In this document: positions 7,562-14,601 of the stretch, one piece after another
Layout: each line of letters begins with the position of its first letter
How positions within the stretch are numbered: the stretch's first letter is position 1
DNA from: an uncultured Candidatus Melainabacteria bacterium
GTDB taxonomy: Bacteria; Cyanobacteriota; Vampirovibrionia; Gastranaerophilales; Gastranaerophilaceae
Assembly: GCA_934692665.1 (NCBI GenBank)
Contig: CAKUUG010000031.1
Location: 1 to 24,424 of the forward strand
Direction of reading: 5' to 3'
DNA: 24,424 nt
The notes under the pieces: generated by a model
Databases searched by the model: none
Told to the model about the DNA's origin: nothing
Seen by the model: only the letters and a program-made list of their open reading frames with translations
Translations under genes and position numbers: made by a program

Positions 7562-8395
7562 CTAATTTATCAAATCCATCATAGTTTGGAGAAGGTCTTT
7601 GTATGTTGACATTATTTTTCCTGAACAATCAAACTGATGTCTTGCAAATTTCCAAGAATTTACATTTCCTCTTAAATCAACATTTGATGTTTCAATCGAA
7701 CCGCTTTTTACTTCTCCTGTTGCTATTGTGGGTTTGCCCGAGTATGCTGTTTCCAGAAATTGTCCGTTTTTAAATTCAAAAAGTTCATTCGGATTGTTGA
7801 AATTTATTAAAGCCAATTTGTACAAAGGTACAGAAGTTTTGCCGCTGTCCATTTTTCCGTACAATACGCCGTCTTCTTTTATTTCAAATTCTTCGTATTT
7901 TCCCAAGTATTTTCCATTGTCAGAGTCAATCCAGAGTTTTATTTCTGTAGTCGGAATAGCATTTGCTCCGTTTTCTTCAATTATTTTTTGAAAAGCCGAA
8001 GAATCAAGAGATTTTGTGCCTGACATGATTTCGCCTTTGTCGTTTAGGATATAACCTTGTACAATAGAACCGTCAGAGGCTTTGTATACGCCTTCTTTGT
8101 CGAATTTAAAATCGCCAAATCTCGTATAGGCGAGTTTTCCTTCTTTGTTTCTAATGACAAAATACCCTTTTCCTGCAAGAAATACATTAGAATCAGAAGT
8201 TCCGGGGACTGCTTTTCCTTGTGCCAAGTTTTTCTGAGCTCTATCAATAATGGATGTGTCAAGGTAGGTTTTGAAACTTATTTGATTTTCTTTGTACCCT
8301 GGAGTGTACGCATTCATCATATTTTCTGAAAGCGAATTCATCCAATACATTGCATTTTTTTGGGTGTTTATTGCATTTATGTACGAATCTCTCAT
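7562..8395 (-). CDS. Flagellar basal-body rod/hook protein, FlgF/FlgG family (upstream copy)
   Basis: The 277-residue paralogue of the next gene downstream has the same architecture. The N-terminal helix has an altered signature, SENMMNAYTPGYKE. The core has GKGYFVI, YTRFGDFKFD and QGYILNDKGEIMSGTKS, the last identical to the other copy. GEVKSGSIETSNVDL lies near the C-terminus, followed by a terminal helix. It starts inside the stop of the FliK-like gene (4-bp ATGA overlap), indicating translational coupling. Together the two genes probably encode the distal and proximal rod (FlgF and FlgG), the usual pairing. Their order could make this one FlgF, but sequence alone does not decide it. Confidence 0.85.
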   Translation of the reverse strand: MRDSYINAINTQKNAMYWMNSLSENMMNAYTPGYKENQISFKTYLDTSIIDRAQKNLAQGKAVPGTSDSNVFLAGKGYFVIRNKEGKLAYTRFGDFKFDKEGVYKASDGSIVQGYILNDKGEIMSGTKSLDSSAFQKIIEENGANAIPTTEIKLWIDSDNGKYLGKYEEFEIKEDGVLYGKMDSGKTSVPLYKLALINFNNPNELFEFKNGQFLETAYSGKPTIATGEVKSGSIETSNVDLRGNVNSWKFARHQFDCSGKIMSTYKDLLQTMMDLIN

Positions 8396-9048
8396 TGGTT
8401 TCCTCGTTTTTTCTTTTGATTTTGGTTTTGATTTTGATTTTTGTATTTTGAATAAGACAATTGACTGTAATTTATTTCTTCGTCATCAAATCGCTGTTTG
8501 AGGCAGTTTATGTTGTTTTTCAAATAACTCTCGACTTCCGAAGTTCCAGGGATAAAGTGAGCTTGGATTTTGCCTTTTGTGTCGAGTTTTAGTATTACTG
8601 TTACATCGTTGTCGAAGTCCAGTCTTATTGGCTTTTTTGTATCGAAAGAAGTTTGAAGCATATTCAACAATGGATTTGAAGCATCTATTTTTTTTCCATC
8701 TGACGAGATATTTATTTTGTTGTCTTCTACAGTGTAATCTATCAGATTTTGTTGGTTTAGCAAATTAACAAAAAATATTGCATCGTTTACACCGATTTTG
8801 TCTGCATTTATATCAAATTCTGACCCAAAATCAAGTTCTAAAAATTTTGCATTTATTTCATCTTCTATAGTTGTGTCGTTTTTTGAGATGAAATTTTCTA
8901 TTATGCTTTCTAGCCTTGTTTTTATATCGCAAAAGACCCCCGTTGTTTTTTGGGTATAGTTGTTATGTCCAAAAATATCATTTACATTGTTTTGAATTTT
9001 GTCTGTAAGGCGTTCTTGTTGAGTGAGGATTGTGTTTATTTGGGTCAT
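8392..9048 (-). CDS. Short FliK-like hook-length control protein (putative)
   Basis: The 218-residue soluble protein has helical N-terminal sequence. A C-terminal segment at about 140-200 fits the FliK C-terminal (Flg_hook) pattern: 'RLDFDNDVTVILKLDTKGK', then a beta strand and a helix 'LKNNINCLKQRFDDEEI' ending in a strand. FliK controls hook length and switches export specificity; it is normally 300-600 residues with a long disordered ruler, so this would be a miniature version. The gene order after fliJ (fliJ-fliK is common) supports the call. Its ATG follows the fliJ stop with no gap (TAAATG), and it overlaps the next gene by 4 bp. The tail is an unusual N-Q repeat followed by KKKRGNQ. 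Confidence 0.45.
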   Translation of the reverse strand: MTQINTILTQQERLTDKIQNNVNDIFGHNNYTQKTTGVFCDIKTRLESIIENFISKNDTTIEDEINAKFLELDFGSEFDINADKIGVNDAIFFVNLLNQQNLIDYTVEDNKINISSDGKKIDASNPLLNMLQTSFDTKKPIRLDFDNDVTVILKLDTKGKIQAHFIPGTSEVESYLKNNINCLKQRFDDEEINYSQLSYSKYKNQNQNQNQKKKRGNQ

Positions 9049-9537
9049 TTAGTATTCCTGTTCATTTTGGAGTTTTAATAGTTCTTCGATTTCTTCTTCT
9101 TCTTTTTTTTCTCTATTTTTGATAAAGAATTTTTGCGAGCCTATTTCGTTTAGTTCTTTCAGTTCTCTAGCTTTTTCTTCTTGTTTGTATTCTTCTTTTT
9201 TGTTTTCTTTGTGTTTTTCTAGAACATTAACTTCTTGTTCACGTTGTCTTAAGATGTCTTTTTCTTTTTCCAGTTGGGATATAGCTTCTTGTTTTTCTTG
9301 TTTTAGTCTTTCATCTTCTTTCCACAAGTGTTTTATAAAATTGTCATACTGTTCATACATCATGGGGTTTGCTTGTCGCATTTGAATCGAGAGGTTCTGG
9401 ATTTCTTCTTTATTTTTTATTATGAGCAATTCAATTCTGTCTACTTCTTCTTGGGCTTTTATTACTTCTTGTAATTGTTCTTCTTTTTTTCTTATTCTGA
9501 TTTCTAAAATTTTTTGAAGTCTATATCGAAAAGGCAT
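9049..9537 (-). CDS. fliJ: FliJ, flagellar export chaperone-escort protein
   Basis: The 162-residue protein is almost wholly coiled coil rich in E, K and Q, and starts with the FliJ hallmark FRYRLQKILEIRIRKKEEQ. FliJ sits in the centre of the FliI ATPase ring, connects it to FlhA and recycles export chaperones; usual length is about 140-160. Start is fixed by GGAG eight bases upstream. It is the first gene of the minus-strand flagellar operon, followed without gap by the FliK-like gene. A possible -10 TATATT lies about 30 bases upstream. Confidence 0.85.
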   Translation of the reverse strand: MPFRYRLQKILEIRIRKKEEQLQEVIKAQEEVDRIELLIIKNKEEIQNLSIQMRQANPMMYEQYDNFIKHLWKEDERLKQEKQEAISQLEKEKDILRQREQEVNVLEKHKENKKEEYKQEEKARELKELNEIGSQKFFIKNREKKEEEEIEELLKLQNEQEY

Positions 9538-9641
9538 AATTACTCTCCGGTATTTTAGTCGACAGAATATAGTTCTTGTTTAATAAAAAAAATAATAAAG
9601 TCAAAAAAATCAATTAAATATATGATTTTCATTAAAAATAT

Positions 9642-10640
9642 ATGGTCGATAATTTTATTGTTATGATGAGGGGTCTATTAAAAAAAATATTTTTTGTTTT
9701 CGGTTTGTTGTTTTTTGTAAACAATCAGTCTTTTGCACTGGAAAAAATCGGCATAGTAACAGATACTTTGTTGACCCCTGTTAATTATTACAATGCATAT
9801 TACAAAACCCCTGAGTTTTTTGCACAAGATATAAGACTTCAATTAATGAAAAAAAATGTCCAAGTCGTACCTGTAGATGAAGCTCGCAATGCAATAAAAA
9901 AAGCCGGCATGACACAAAGAGATTTGGAAAATTTTGCAGCACTGCAACAAGGCTATAGTGTTGAATATTCTACGCTTAAAAAAATTGCAAAAAATATAGG
10001 TGTATCAAAAATAGTAATCGTAACGATGGGAATAGATACCCAAAGAGATTTTTGCAAAAATACGCTTTGGAATATTTTGAATATCCCGGGACAAGACACA
10101 ATCAATCCTACTCATAGAGTGAGCGTGTTTGTCAGTTTTGTTGATGTAAAAAATGAAATTGTTATGTGGGAAAGCATTTATGCTAAAAATATCAGAAACA
10201 ATAAAATGAAAAATCTCGACACAACAGTTTCTTCTAATTATGAAGGTATGTTGAGATTGAAAGAATACTCAAAATACATCAGTCCTGATATTGCATATAA
10301 TGTTAAAATGAAAATGTTAAACATAAATTACGTTGAGCCTCCGGCAGTAATTATGAAAAGCAATGTAAAACAATATGTAAAAGACAAACATAATATAGGA
10401 GTTAAAAAAGAACTTTCAGAAATCGACCGTCAAAAATGGGATACTGAAAAATTGAAACAAGATACAGAAGTAACTATCAAAACAACTGCAAAAAAAGCAA
10501 AAGACGGAACAGTTACTTTTGGGAACAAAGTAAAAGATACTTCTATAAGAACAAAAATCAGAGTTAGAAATGGTTACAATAATCTAAAAAATAAAATAGA
10601 ACAAATGAGATACGAAAAATACAAAAATAAAGGAATTTAA
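9642..10640 (+). CDS. Exported CsgG/TolB-N-like protein in the fliL-fliN operon
   Basis: The 332-residue protein has a signal peptide; the hydrophobic run ends at NNQSFA before LEKIG. Possible starts are ATG 9642, 9663 and 9666; the last gives the most typical signal peptide, and none has a ribosome site. The mature part alternates strands and helices: 'LEKIGIVTD', 'FFAQDIRLQLMKKNVQVVPV', 'LKKIAKNIGVSKIVIVTMG', 'HRVSVFVSFVDVKNEIVMWE'. This resembles the CsgG/TolB N-terminal type fold seen in FlgT, where ligand-less periplasmic domains surround the basal body. A basic helical tail follows (about 230-332). It ends three bases before fliL, so a basal-body role such as an FlgT-like ring or anchor is a fair inference, not a proven homology. 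A TATGAT at 9621-9626 may be its -10. Confidence 0.7.
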   Translation: MVDNFIVMMRGLLKKIFFVFGLLFFVNNQSFALEKIGIVTDTLLTPVNYYNAYYKTPEFFAQDIRLQLMKKNVQVVPVDEARNAIKKAGMTQRDLENFAALQQGYSVEYSTLKKIAKNIGVSKIVIVTMGIDTQRDFCKNTLWNILNIPGQDTINPTHRVSVFVSFVDVKNEIVMWESIYAKNIRNNKMKNLDTTVSSNYEGMLRLKEYSKYISPDIAYNVKMKMLNINYVEPPAVIMKSNVKQYVKDKHNIGVKKELSEIDRQKWDTEKLKQDTEVTIKTTAKKAKDGTVTFGNKVKDTSIRTKIRVRNGYNNLKNKIEQMRYEKYKNKGI

Positions 10641-10643
10641 AAA

Positions 10644-11270
10644 ATGGCAAAACCTGTAAATGAAAAAGAAGATAAAAATCCTAATAATAAAAAAGAAATA
10701 AATACAAGCACAATGATGATAATTACAGCCGGAATTATTACGATTATTGTTGTTATTTGTATGTTGATATTGTATTTGCTTATTGATACTTCAATAAACA
10801 AAAAACTTGCGAAATTAGCACCCGATGAACAAGAACAAATTGACGAAGAAGAAGATGAAGAACCCGATGTTTCAAAACAAGAGGGTGTTTTGTTGGATTT
10901 GGGCGATTTTGTGTTGAATTTGGCTGATACTAGTGCAAGAAGATATATAAAAGTTGCTGTTGCATTGGAATTGTCAAAAACAAAAGAAGAAATCGAATCA
11001 CAAAATGCACCGGCAGAATCAAAAGGCGGACATGGAGAAAGCGAAGCTCCTGCTGATCCGAATGCCGTTATTATTGCAGAAATGGAAAGATATAAACCCG
11101 TAATCAGAGATTCTATAATTTCTACTCTATCAAACAAAACATCTGACGAGTTGTCTACTTCTATCGGAAAAGAAATGGCAAAAGATGAAATAACAGAAGC
11201 CGTAAATGGAATTTTTGACAACAGAAGAAAAGTAATAAGAGTTAGTTTTGGACAATTTATTATTCAATAG
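10644..11270 (+). CDS. fliL: FliL, stator-associated flagellar membrane protein
   Basis: The 208-residue protein has a short basic cytoplasmic start, one membrane helix at about 24-48 (MMIITAGIITIIVVICMLILYLLI), and an acidic linker. The periplasmic domain has 'LLDLGDFVLNLAD', 'RRYIKVAVALELS', 'YKPVIRDSIISTLSNKTSDEL' and a C-terminal 'RKVIRVSFGQFIIQ', all diagnostic of FliL. FliL surrounds MotA/MotB stators and stabilises torque. It is a little longer than usual (about 150-180) because of a Gly/Ala/Glu loop at about 120-140. AAGGA precedes the ATG. It lies three bases after the exported-protein gene and nine before fliN. Confidence 0.92.
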   Translation: MAKPVNEKEDKNPNNKKEINTSTMMIITAGIITIIVVICMLILYLLIDTSINKKLAKLAPDEQEQIDEEEDEEPDVSKQEGVLLDLGDFVLNLADTSARRYIKVAVALELSKTKEEIESQNAPAESKGGHGESEAPADPNAVIIAEMERYKPVIRDSIISTLSNKTSDELSTSIGKEMAKDEITEAVNGIFDNRRKVIRVSFGQFIIQ

Positions 11271-11279
11271 TAGGTAAAA

Positions 11280-11972
11280 GTGGACGAAAATAAAGACAAT
11301 TTGAATAATGAATTTGGCGATAGCATGTTTTCATCAAATGAAAATGATAGTATGTTTTCTAATACAGATGAAAATAGCGATAGCATGTTTTCGGCAGATG
11401 AGGATGCTACTTCTTTTGATGAGATAAATAACGAAAAAGAAGAAACCTCTTTATTCAAAGAAGACAACAATTCTACAGAAAATACAGAAGAAAATGATGA
11501 AAAAATCATTGATGTAGAAGAAATTAATAAAGACGAATTTTCTGTTGAATCTGAAAACAAAAATTTTCAAAATGAAGAAATTCAAAACGCAAAATCTCAA
11601 AAAGAAAATATGAATTTGAGATTTGAAAATGTGGATGAAAGTGAAAATCCAGACGATACAATGGTCACTGTCCGCCCTGTCAGATTTCAAGAATTTAGCG
11701 AACCCAGTCTGAATTTATCAATCAAAAAAAATCTCGATATAATGCAAGATGTTCCTATGCATATTACAGTAGAGCTTGGTCGCACAAAATCTACTATAAA
11801 AGAAATAATAAATATGGAAATAGGTTCTATCGTTGAACTGGACAAAATTGCAGGTGAACAAGTCGAGATTTTTGTAAATGAAAAACTTATTGCAAGGGGT
11901 GAAGTCATTGTAATAGAAGACAAATTTGGCGTTCGGGTTGTTAATACAAATATTCCAAAAGAAAACTTTTGA
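11280..11972 (+). CDS. fliN: FliN-type flagellar switch protein with long acidic N-terminus
   Basis: The C-terminal ~80 residues (from about 148) are a standard SpoA/FliN domain: 'LDIMQDVPMHITVELGRTK', 'IKEIINMEIGSIVELDKIAG' and 'VEIFVNEKLIARGEVIVIED' then FGVRV. FliN forms the lower C-ring and docks FliH. The first ~145 residues are disordered, acidic and Ser/Asn-rich, with three copies of DSMFS at 14-18, 23-27 and 34-38. Typical FliN is 80-140 residues; FliY is longer because of a CheC domain, which is absent here. The start is a GTG at 11280 with TAGGT close upstream, nine bases after fliL. Confidence 0.9.
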   Translation: MDENKDNLNNEFGDSMFSSNENDSMFSNTDENSDSMFSADEDATSFDEINNEKEETSLFKEDNNSTENTEENDEKIIDVEEINKDEFSVESENKNFQNEEIQNAKSQKENMNLRFENVDESENPDDTMVTVRPVRFQEFSEPSLNLSIKKNLDIMQDVPMHITVELGRTKSTIKEIINMEIGSIVELDKIAGEQVEIFVNEKLIARGEVIVIEDKFGVRVVNTNIPKENF

Positions 11973-12047
11973 TTTTATAAAATAAAAAAATATGTGTTAC
12001 AATAAAAACTAACAAAAACGACTACCATTTTATTGACTGGAGATGAA

Positions 12048-12593
12048 ATGATTGCAACCCTGATAAATTTGTTACTTTTGGCGATTTTTGTTTTTTATCT
12101 TTTTTTGATATACGAAAAAGGTCAAAAATTAAAAGACCAAATTCAAAAGTCTTTTGAAACATTGGATGTGTATTTAAAGCACAGATATGAGCTTGTGCCT
12201 GAATTGTTAGAAAATATAAAAAGTGTGCTTCAGACTCAAGAAAAGATTTTATTAAAAATGAAAGAATTAATAAAATATGATTATTCTACATTAACAAAAG
12301 AAGAAAAGCTAAAATTAAACGGAAGAATAACGACAGGGCTTGAAAAATTGTTCACCGGAAGCGAAAAAATCGAATCTTTGCAGGCGAATGCCGAATTTAC
12401 TAAATTAAAATGCAAAATTTCAGATCTTGATGATGTTATTGAAAGAAACAAAAAAAACTACAATCACAATGTGAAAGAATACAACGACTATTTAGAAAAA
12501 CTTCCGCATTGTATTTTTACTCCGATGTTTAAGTATGAACGTGAAGAAATGTTTGAAAATGTTTCAGAAAAATTGAAACACAAAAATATATGA
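12048..12593 (+). CDS. LemA-family membrane protein
   Basis: The 181-residue protein has one N-terminal membrane helix (about 4-23) and then long helices with the LemA core 'SFETLDVYLKHRYELVPELL' followed by ENIKSVLQTQEKIL; the conserved pattern is an aromatic or Leu-rich 'idV.LkrR.dLvPnLv..vk.y...E'. LemA proteins are coiled-coil membrane proteins of unclear function. I moved the start from an upstream TTG (12033) to ATG 12048 because GGAG sits seven bases before it. A TACAAT at 11998-12003 can serve as -10, so it may have its own promoter after fliN. It converges on the 12597-13202 gene with three bases between stops. Confidence 0.85.
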   Translation: MIATLINLLLLAIFVFYLFLIYEKGQKLKDQIQKSFETLDVYLKHRYELVPELLENIKSVLQTQEKILLKMKELIKYDYSTLTKEEKLKLNGRITTGLEKLFTGSEKIESLQANAEFTKLKCKISDLDDVIERNKKNYNHNVKEYNDYLEKLPHCIFTPMFKYEREEMFENVSEKLKHKNI

Positions 12594-12596
12594 TTT

Positions 12597-13202
12597 TTAT
12601 TGCTGATAAATTCTAGCTGTTGCACATTTTGTGTCTTTTATTGTCGAATAGACTATTCTGATTGCACTGTTTGACAAAATGTCTACTCTAGAATATGCGA
12701 TATCGTTTTCTTTTTTGTCTAAATCTTCAAAACTTCTTAGTTTTAATTTTCCATATTCTTTAGTGCCTTGATAAAACACAAGCATAGATTCATTTTCTTG
12801 TATTTCTTCTTTTATTTTGTAATTGCCTAAAGGAATGACTTTGTTATCAACGCCAACAATCGAAACCAAGAGTTTAATATAATAAACGCCGTTTTTTATG
12901 TCTTCTATTGCTTTTTTTTCACCACCAATGTCAAATTTTGTTTCTTGTTGTGGTAGATTAGTCTGAGGTTGAACTCCGTATTTTCTGCCAAACAAAAACG
13001 CTTTCAACTTTCCACCTAGTGTATTTTCAATAGGTTGAGGTGTGAGTTTGTTTATTGTGTCATTAAATTGTTTGTTTGTGACAGGTTTTATGCCATCAAA
13101 TGCCGTGTCGATAAAATTAAAATCAACATCACTAAACATATCATCAGCAAAAGTTACTGAATTTAGATTAAACAATAAAAGCAAAATTAAAAAATATCTC
13201 AT
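12597..13202 (-). CDS. Small exported protein of unknown function
   Basis: The 201-residue protein has a signal peptide (MRYFLILLLLFNLNSVTFA, cleavage before DDMFSD). A Pro/Gln-rich segment (about 50-90) follows, then a compact beta-rich domain (about 95-201) with one Cys near the C-terminus (TKCATARIYQQ). No lipobox and no known motif. There is no ribosome site; TAAAAT lies exactly six bases before the ATG, so a leaderless message is likely. It is downstream of rsfS on the same strand, with its own promoter signal. Confidence 0.7.
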   Translation of the reverse strand: MRYFLILLLLFNLNSVTFADDMFSDVDFNFIDTAFDGIKPVTNKQFNDTINKLTPQPIENTLGGKLKAFLFGRKYGVQPQTNLPQQETKFDIGGEKKAIEDIKNGVYYIKLLVSIVGVDNKVIPLGNYKIKEEIQENESMLVFYQGTKEYGKLKLRSFEDLDKKENDIAYSRVDILSNSAIRIVYSTIKDTKCATARIYQQ

Positions 13203-13208
13203 AACTTC

Positions 13209-13214
13209 ATTTTA
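13209..13214 (-). promoter_or_regulatory. Leaderless-type -10 (TAAAAT) of the 12597-13202 gene
   Basis: Minus-strand TAAAAT, six bases (GAAGTT), then ATG. No Shine-Dalgarno sequence is present. Confidence 0.45.
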
Positions 13215-13255
13215 AGAATATTTTTTTAATTGTAAACATTCAAAAAAATTATTTT

Positions 13256-13651
13256 TTAACTTTGGTATGTTGAATATTCTTTTGATTGATTTTCCCAAGT
13301 TTCTCTATCGAGAGTCAATGCGTGTGACCAGAATTTTTCGATTTGGTAGTTTTCTCTTTCGACACTATGCATGATATGAACCACTACTTCGCCATAATCC
13401 AACAAATTCCAGCGATTTTGATTTTCTTTTTCTTCACCTTGGGGGATTCTTTTAAATAAATCTTTGATTTTTTTTCGAACAGTTTCAGTTAAACCCCTAA
13501 CATGAGGAGTCGAAGAACCTGTTGCGATAATAAAATAGTCAGACAAAGAGCATACATTTGATACATTTAAAATAACAATATCTTGTGCTTTGTTGTCATC
13601 TAGAATTCTTGCTATAATTGAAGCGAATTTTTCACTTGTGATGTTTTCCAT
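13256..13651 (-). CDS. rsfS: RsfS, ribosomal silencing factor
   Basis: The 131-residue protein matches the RsfS/Iojap family in full: 'DIVILNVSNVCSLSDYFIIA', then TGSSTPHVRGLTE, 'WNLLDYGEVVVHIMHSVERE' and 'YQIEKFWSHA'. RsfS binds L14 on the 50S subunit and blocks subunit joining under starvation. The start ATG shares one base with the stop of the upstream ricT-like gene (TAATG), so the pair is translationally coupled. This pairing is unusual: rsfS more often sits with nadD. Confidence 0.95.
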   Translation of the reverse strand: MENITSEKFASIIARILDDNKAQDIVILNVSNVCSLSDYFIIATGSSTPHVRGLTETVRKKIKDLFKRIPQGEEKENQNRWNLLDYGEVVVHIMHSVERENYQIEKFWSHALTLDRETWENQSKEYSTYQS

Positions 13652-14565
13652 TATATGTTTCCTGTTGTAGAATTTTTGTCGTCATTGAGGGATTTTATAT
13701 CCACCATTTCATCTTCTTGATAATTTAGGTTATTATCAATATTGATATCAATATCGACTTCGCCATCTATCATTTCGATTTCGGATTTTTTGTATTCTTT
13801 TATTTTGCTGTCTTCTAATTTTACATTGACAGTTTTTTTCAAAAAGTTTACCATAAATACTTTTCCGACTCCATCAGGGGTCATAACACCTGAACCCACC
13901 GGAGGAAGCGTTTTTGCAGCGTCTATGTATGTTTTGTATTCATAATTCAAACAACACAACAATCTACCACAAGCCCCTGTTATTTTTCCGGGGGTAATTG
14001 GTATTCCTTGGTCTTTTGCGAGTTTTGTATTTACTTGTTCAAATTTTTTCAAAAATCTGCAACAACAGTAGTCTTGTCCACAGACACCTTGTCCTTGTAA
14101 AATAGAAGTTTCATCACGAACACCAATGTGTCTTAAGTCTATTCTTACACGTTTAAATTCTTGTGTTAAATCTTTCAAAAGTTCTCTAAAATCAACTCTT
14201 TCTGGAGCTGTGTAATAAAATGTAATTTTTTTGCGGTCAAAAGTGTATCTTGCTTGCGTAAATTTCATAACAAGTTTTCTTTTGTTTGCTAAATCACGAC
14301 AACGATAAAAAGCGGCAACTTCAAGTTTTTTTTGCTCTTCGTATGTTTCCATATCTTCTTTTGTCATTATTCTAACAATAGAATACGCTTCTGCTTGTCG
14401 TTTTTCCCAAAGACGTTGTATTTCACTGTTAACCAAAAAAACTCTAAAAACTTCTTCTCCTTTATCTGTCTTGACAAGAACGTACTGTCCTTGTTTTAAG
14501 TTTGCATTTTCTGCAACTTTTAAAGGGTGAAATTGATTTTTGATTACTCGTATTGCAAATTTCAT
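13651..14565 (-). CDS. PSP1-domain protein, RicT/YaaT-like
   Basis: The 304-residue PSP1 protein has the family hallmarks 'VRIDLRHIGVRDE', then GVCGQDYCCCRFL (Cys 162, 167-169) and GACGRLLCCLNYE (Cys 199, 204, 205). These are the cysteine clusters that bind an Fe-S centre in Bacillus RicT. In Bacillus, RicT with RicA and RicF affects RNase Y-dependent mRNA maturation; the partners are not in this window. A disordered Asp/Asn-rich tail of about 35 residues follows the domain. There is no ribosome site: TATAAT stands six bases before the ATG with TTGTAA 18 bases further up, a good leaderless promoter. Overlaps rsfS by one base. Confidence 0.88.
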   Translation of the reverse strand: MKFAIRVIKNQFHPLKVAENANLKQGQYVLVKTDKGEEVFRVFLVNSEIQRLWEKRQAEAYSIVRIMTKEDMETYEEQKKLEVAAFYRCRDLANKRKLVMKFTQARYTFDRKKITFYYTAPERVDFRELLKDLTQEFKRVRIDLRHIGVRDETSILQGQGVCGQDYCCCRFLKKFEQVNTKLAKDQGIPITPGKITGACGRLLCCLNYEYKTYIDAAKTLPPVGSGVMTPDGVGKVFMVNFLKKTVNVKLEDSKIKEYKKSEIEMIDGEVDIDINIDNNLNYQEDEMVDIKSLNDDKNSTTGNI

Positions 14566-14571
14566 ACTTAG

Positions 14572-14601
14572 ATTATAACCTAAAAGACCTTAATTTTACA
14601 A
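14572..14601 (-). promoter_or_regulatory. Leaderless-type promoter of the ricT-like gene
   Basis: On the minus strand TTGTAA (14596-14601), an 18-base spacer, TATAAT (14572-14577), six bases (CTAAGT) and then the ATG. It is the best -35/-10 pair of the leaderless set in this window, and overlaps the 3' end of the exchanger gene. Confidence 0.6.

Noticed and set aside
8407..8445. GATTTT-type tandem repeat as a microsatellite or CRISPR-like element
   Set aside because: It is a short codon repeat encoding the N/Q tail of the FliK-like protein, with no spacers and no repeats elsewhere.
9538..9641. Flagellar sigma-28 or sigma-54 promoters in the fliJ/fliL divergent region
   Set aside because: No TAAA-N15-GCCGATAA or GG-N10-GC pattern is present; only ordinary TATATT and TATGAT hexamers are seen.
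10637..11560. Long open frames antisense to fliL and fliN
   Set aside because: They are Ser-rich translations of A-rich coding sequence read backwards, without ribosome sites, opposite to well-supported flagellar genes.
13124..13145. DDMFSD at the mature N-terminus of the 12597-13202 protein resembles DSMFS of FliN
   Set aside because: It is a single short match in a low-complexity acidic setting, and one protein is exported while the other is cytoplasmic. Chance is the simpler explanation.
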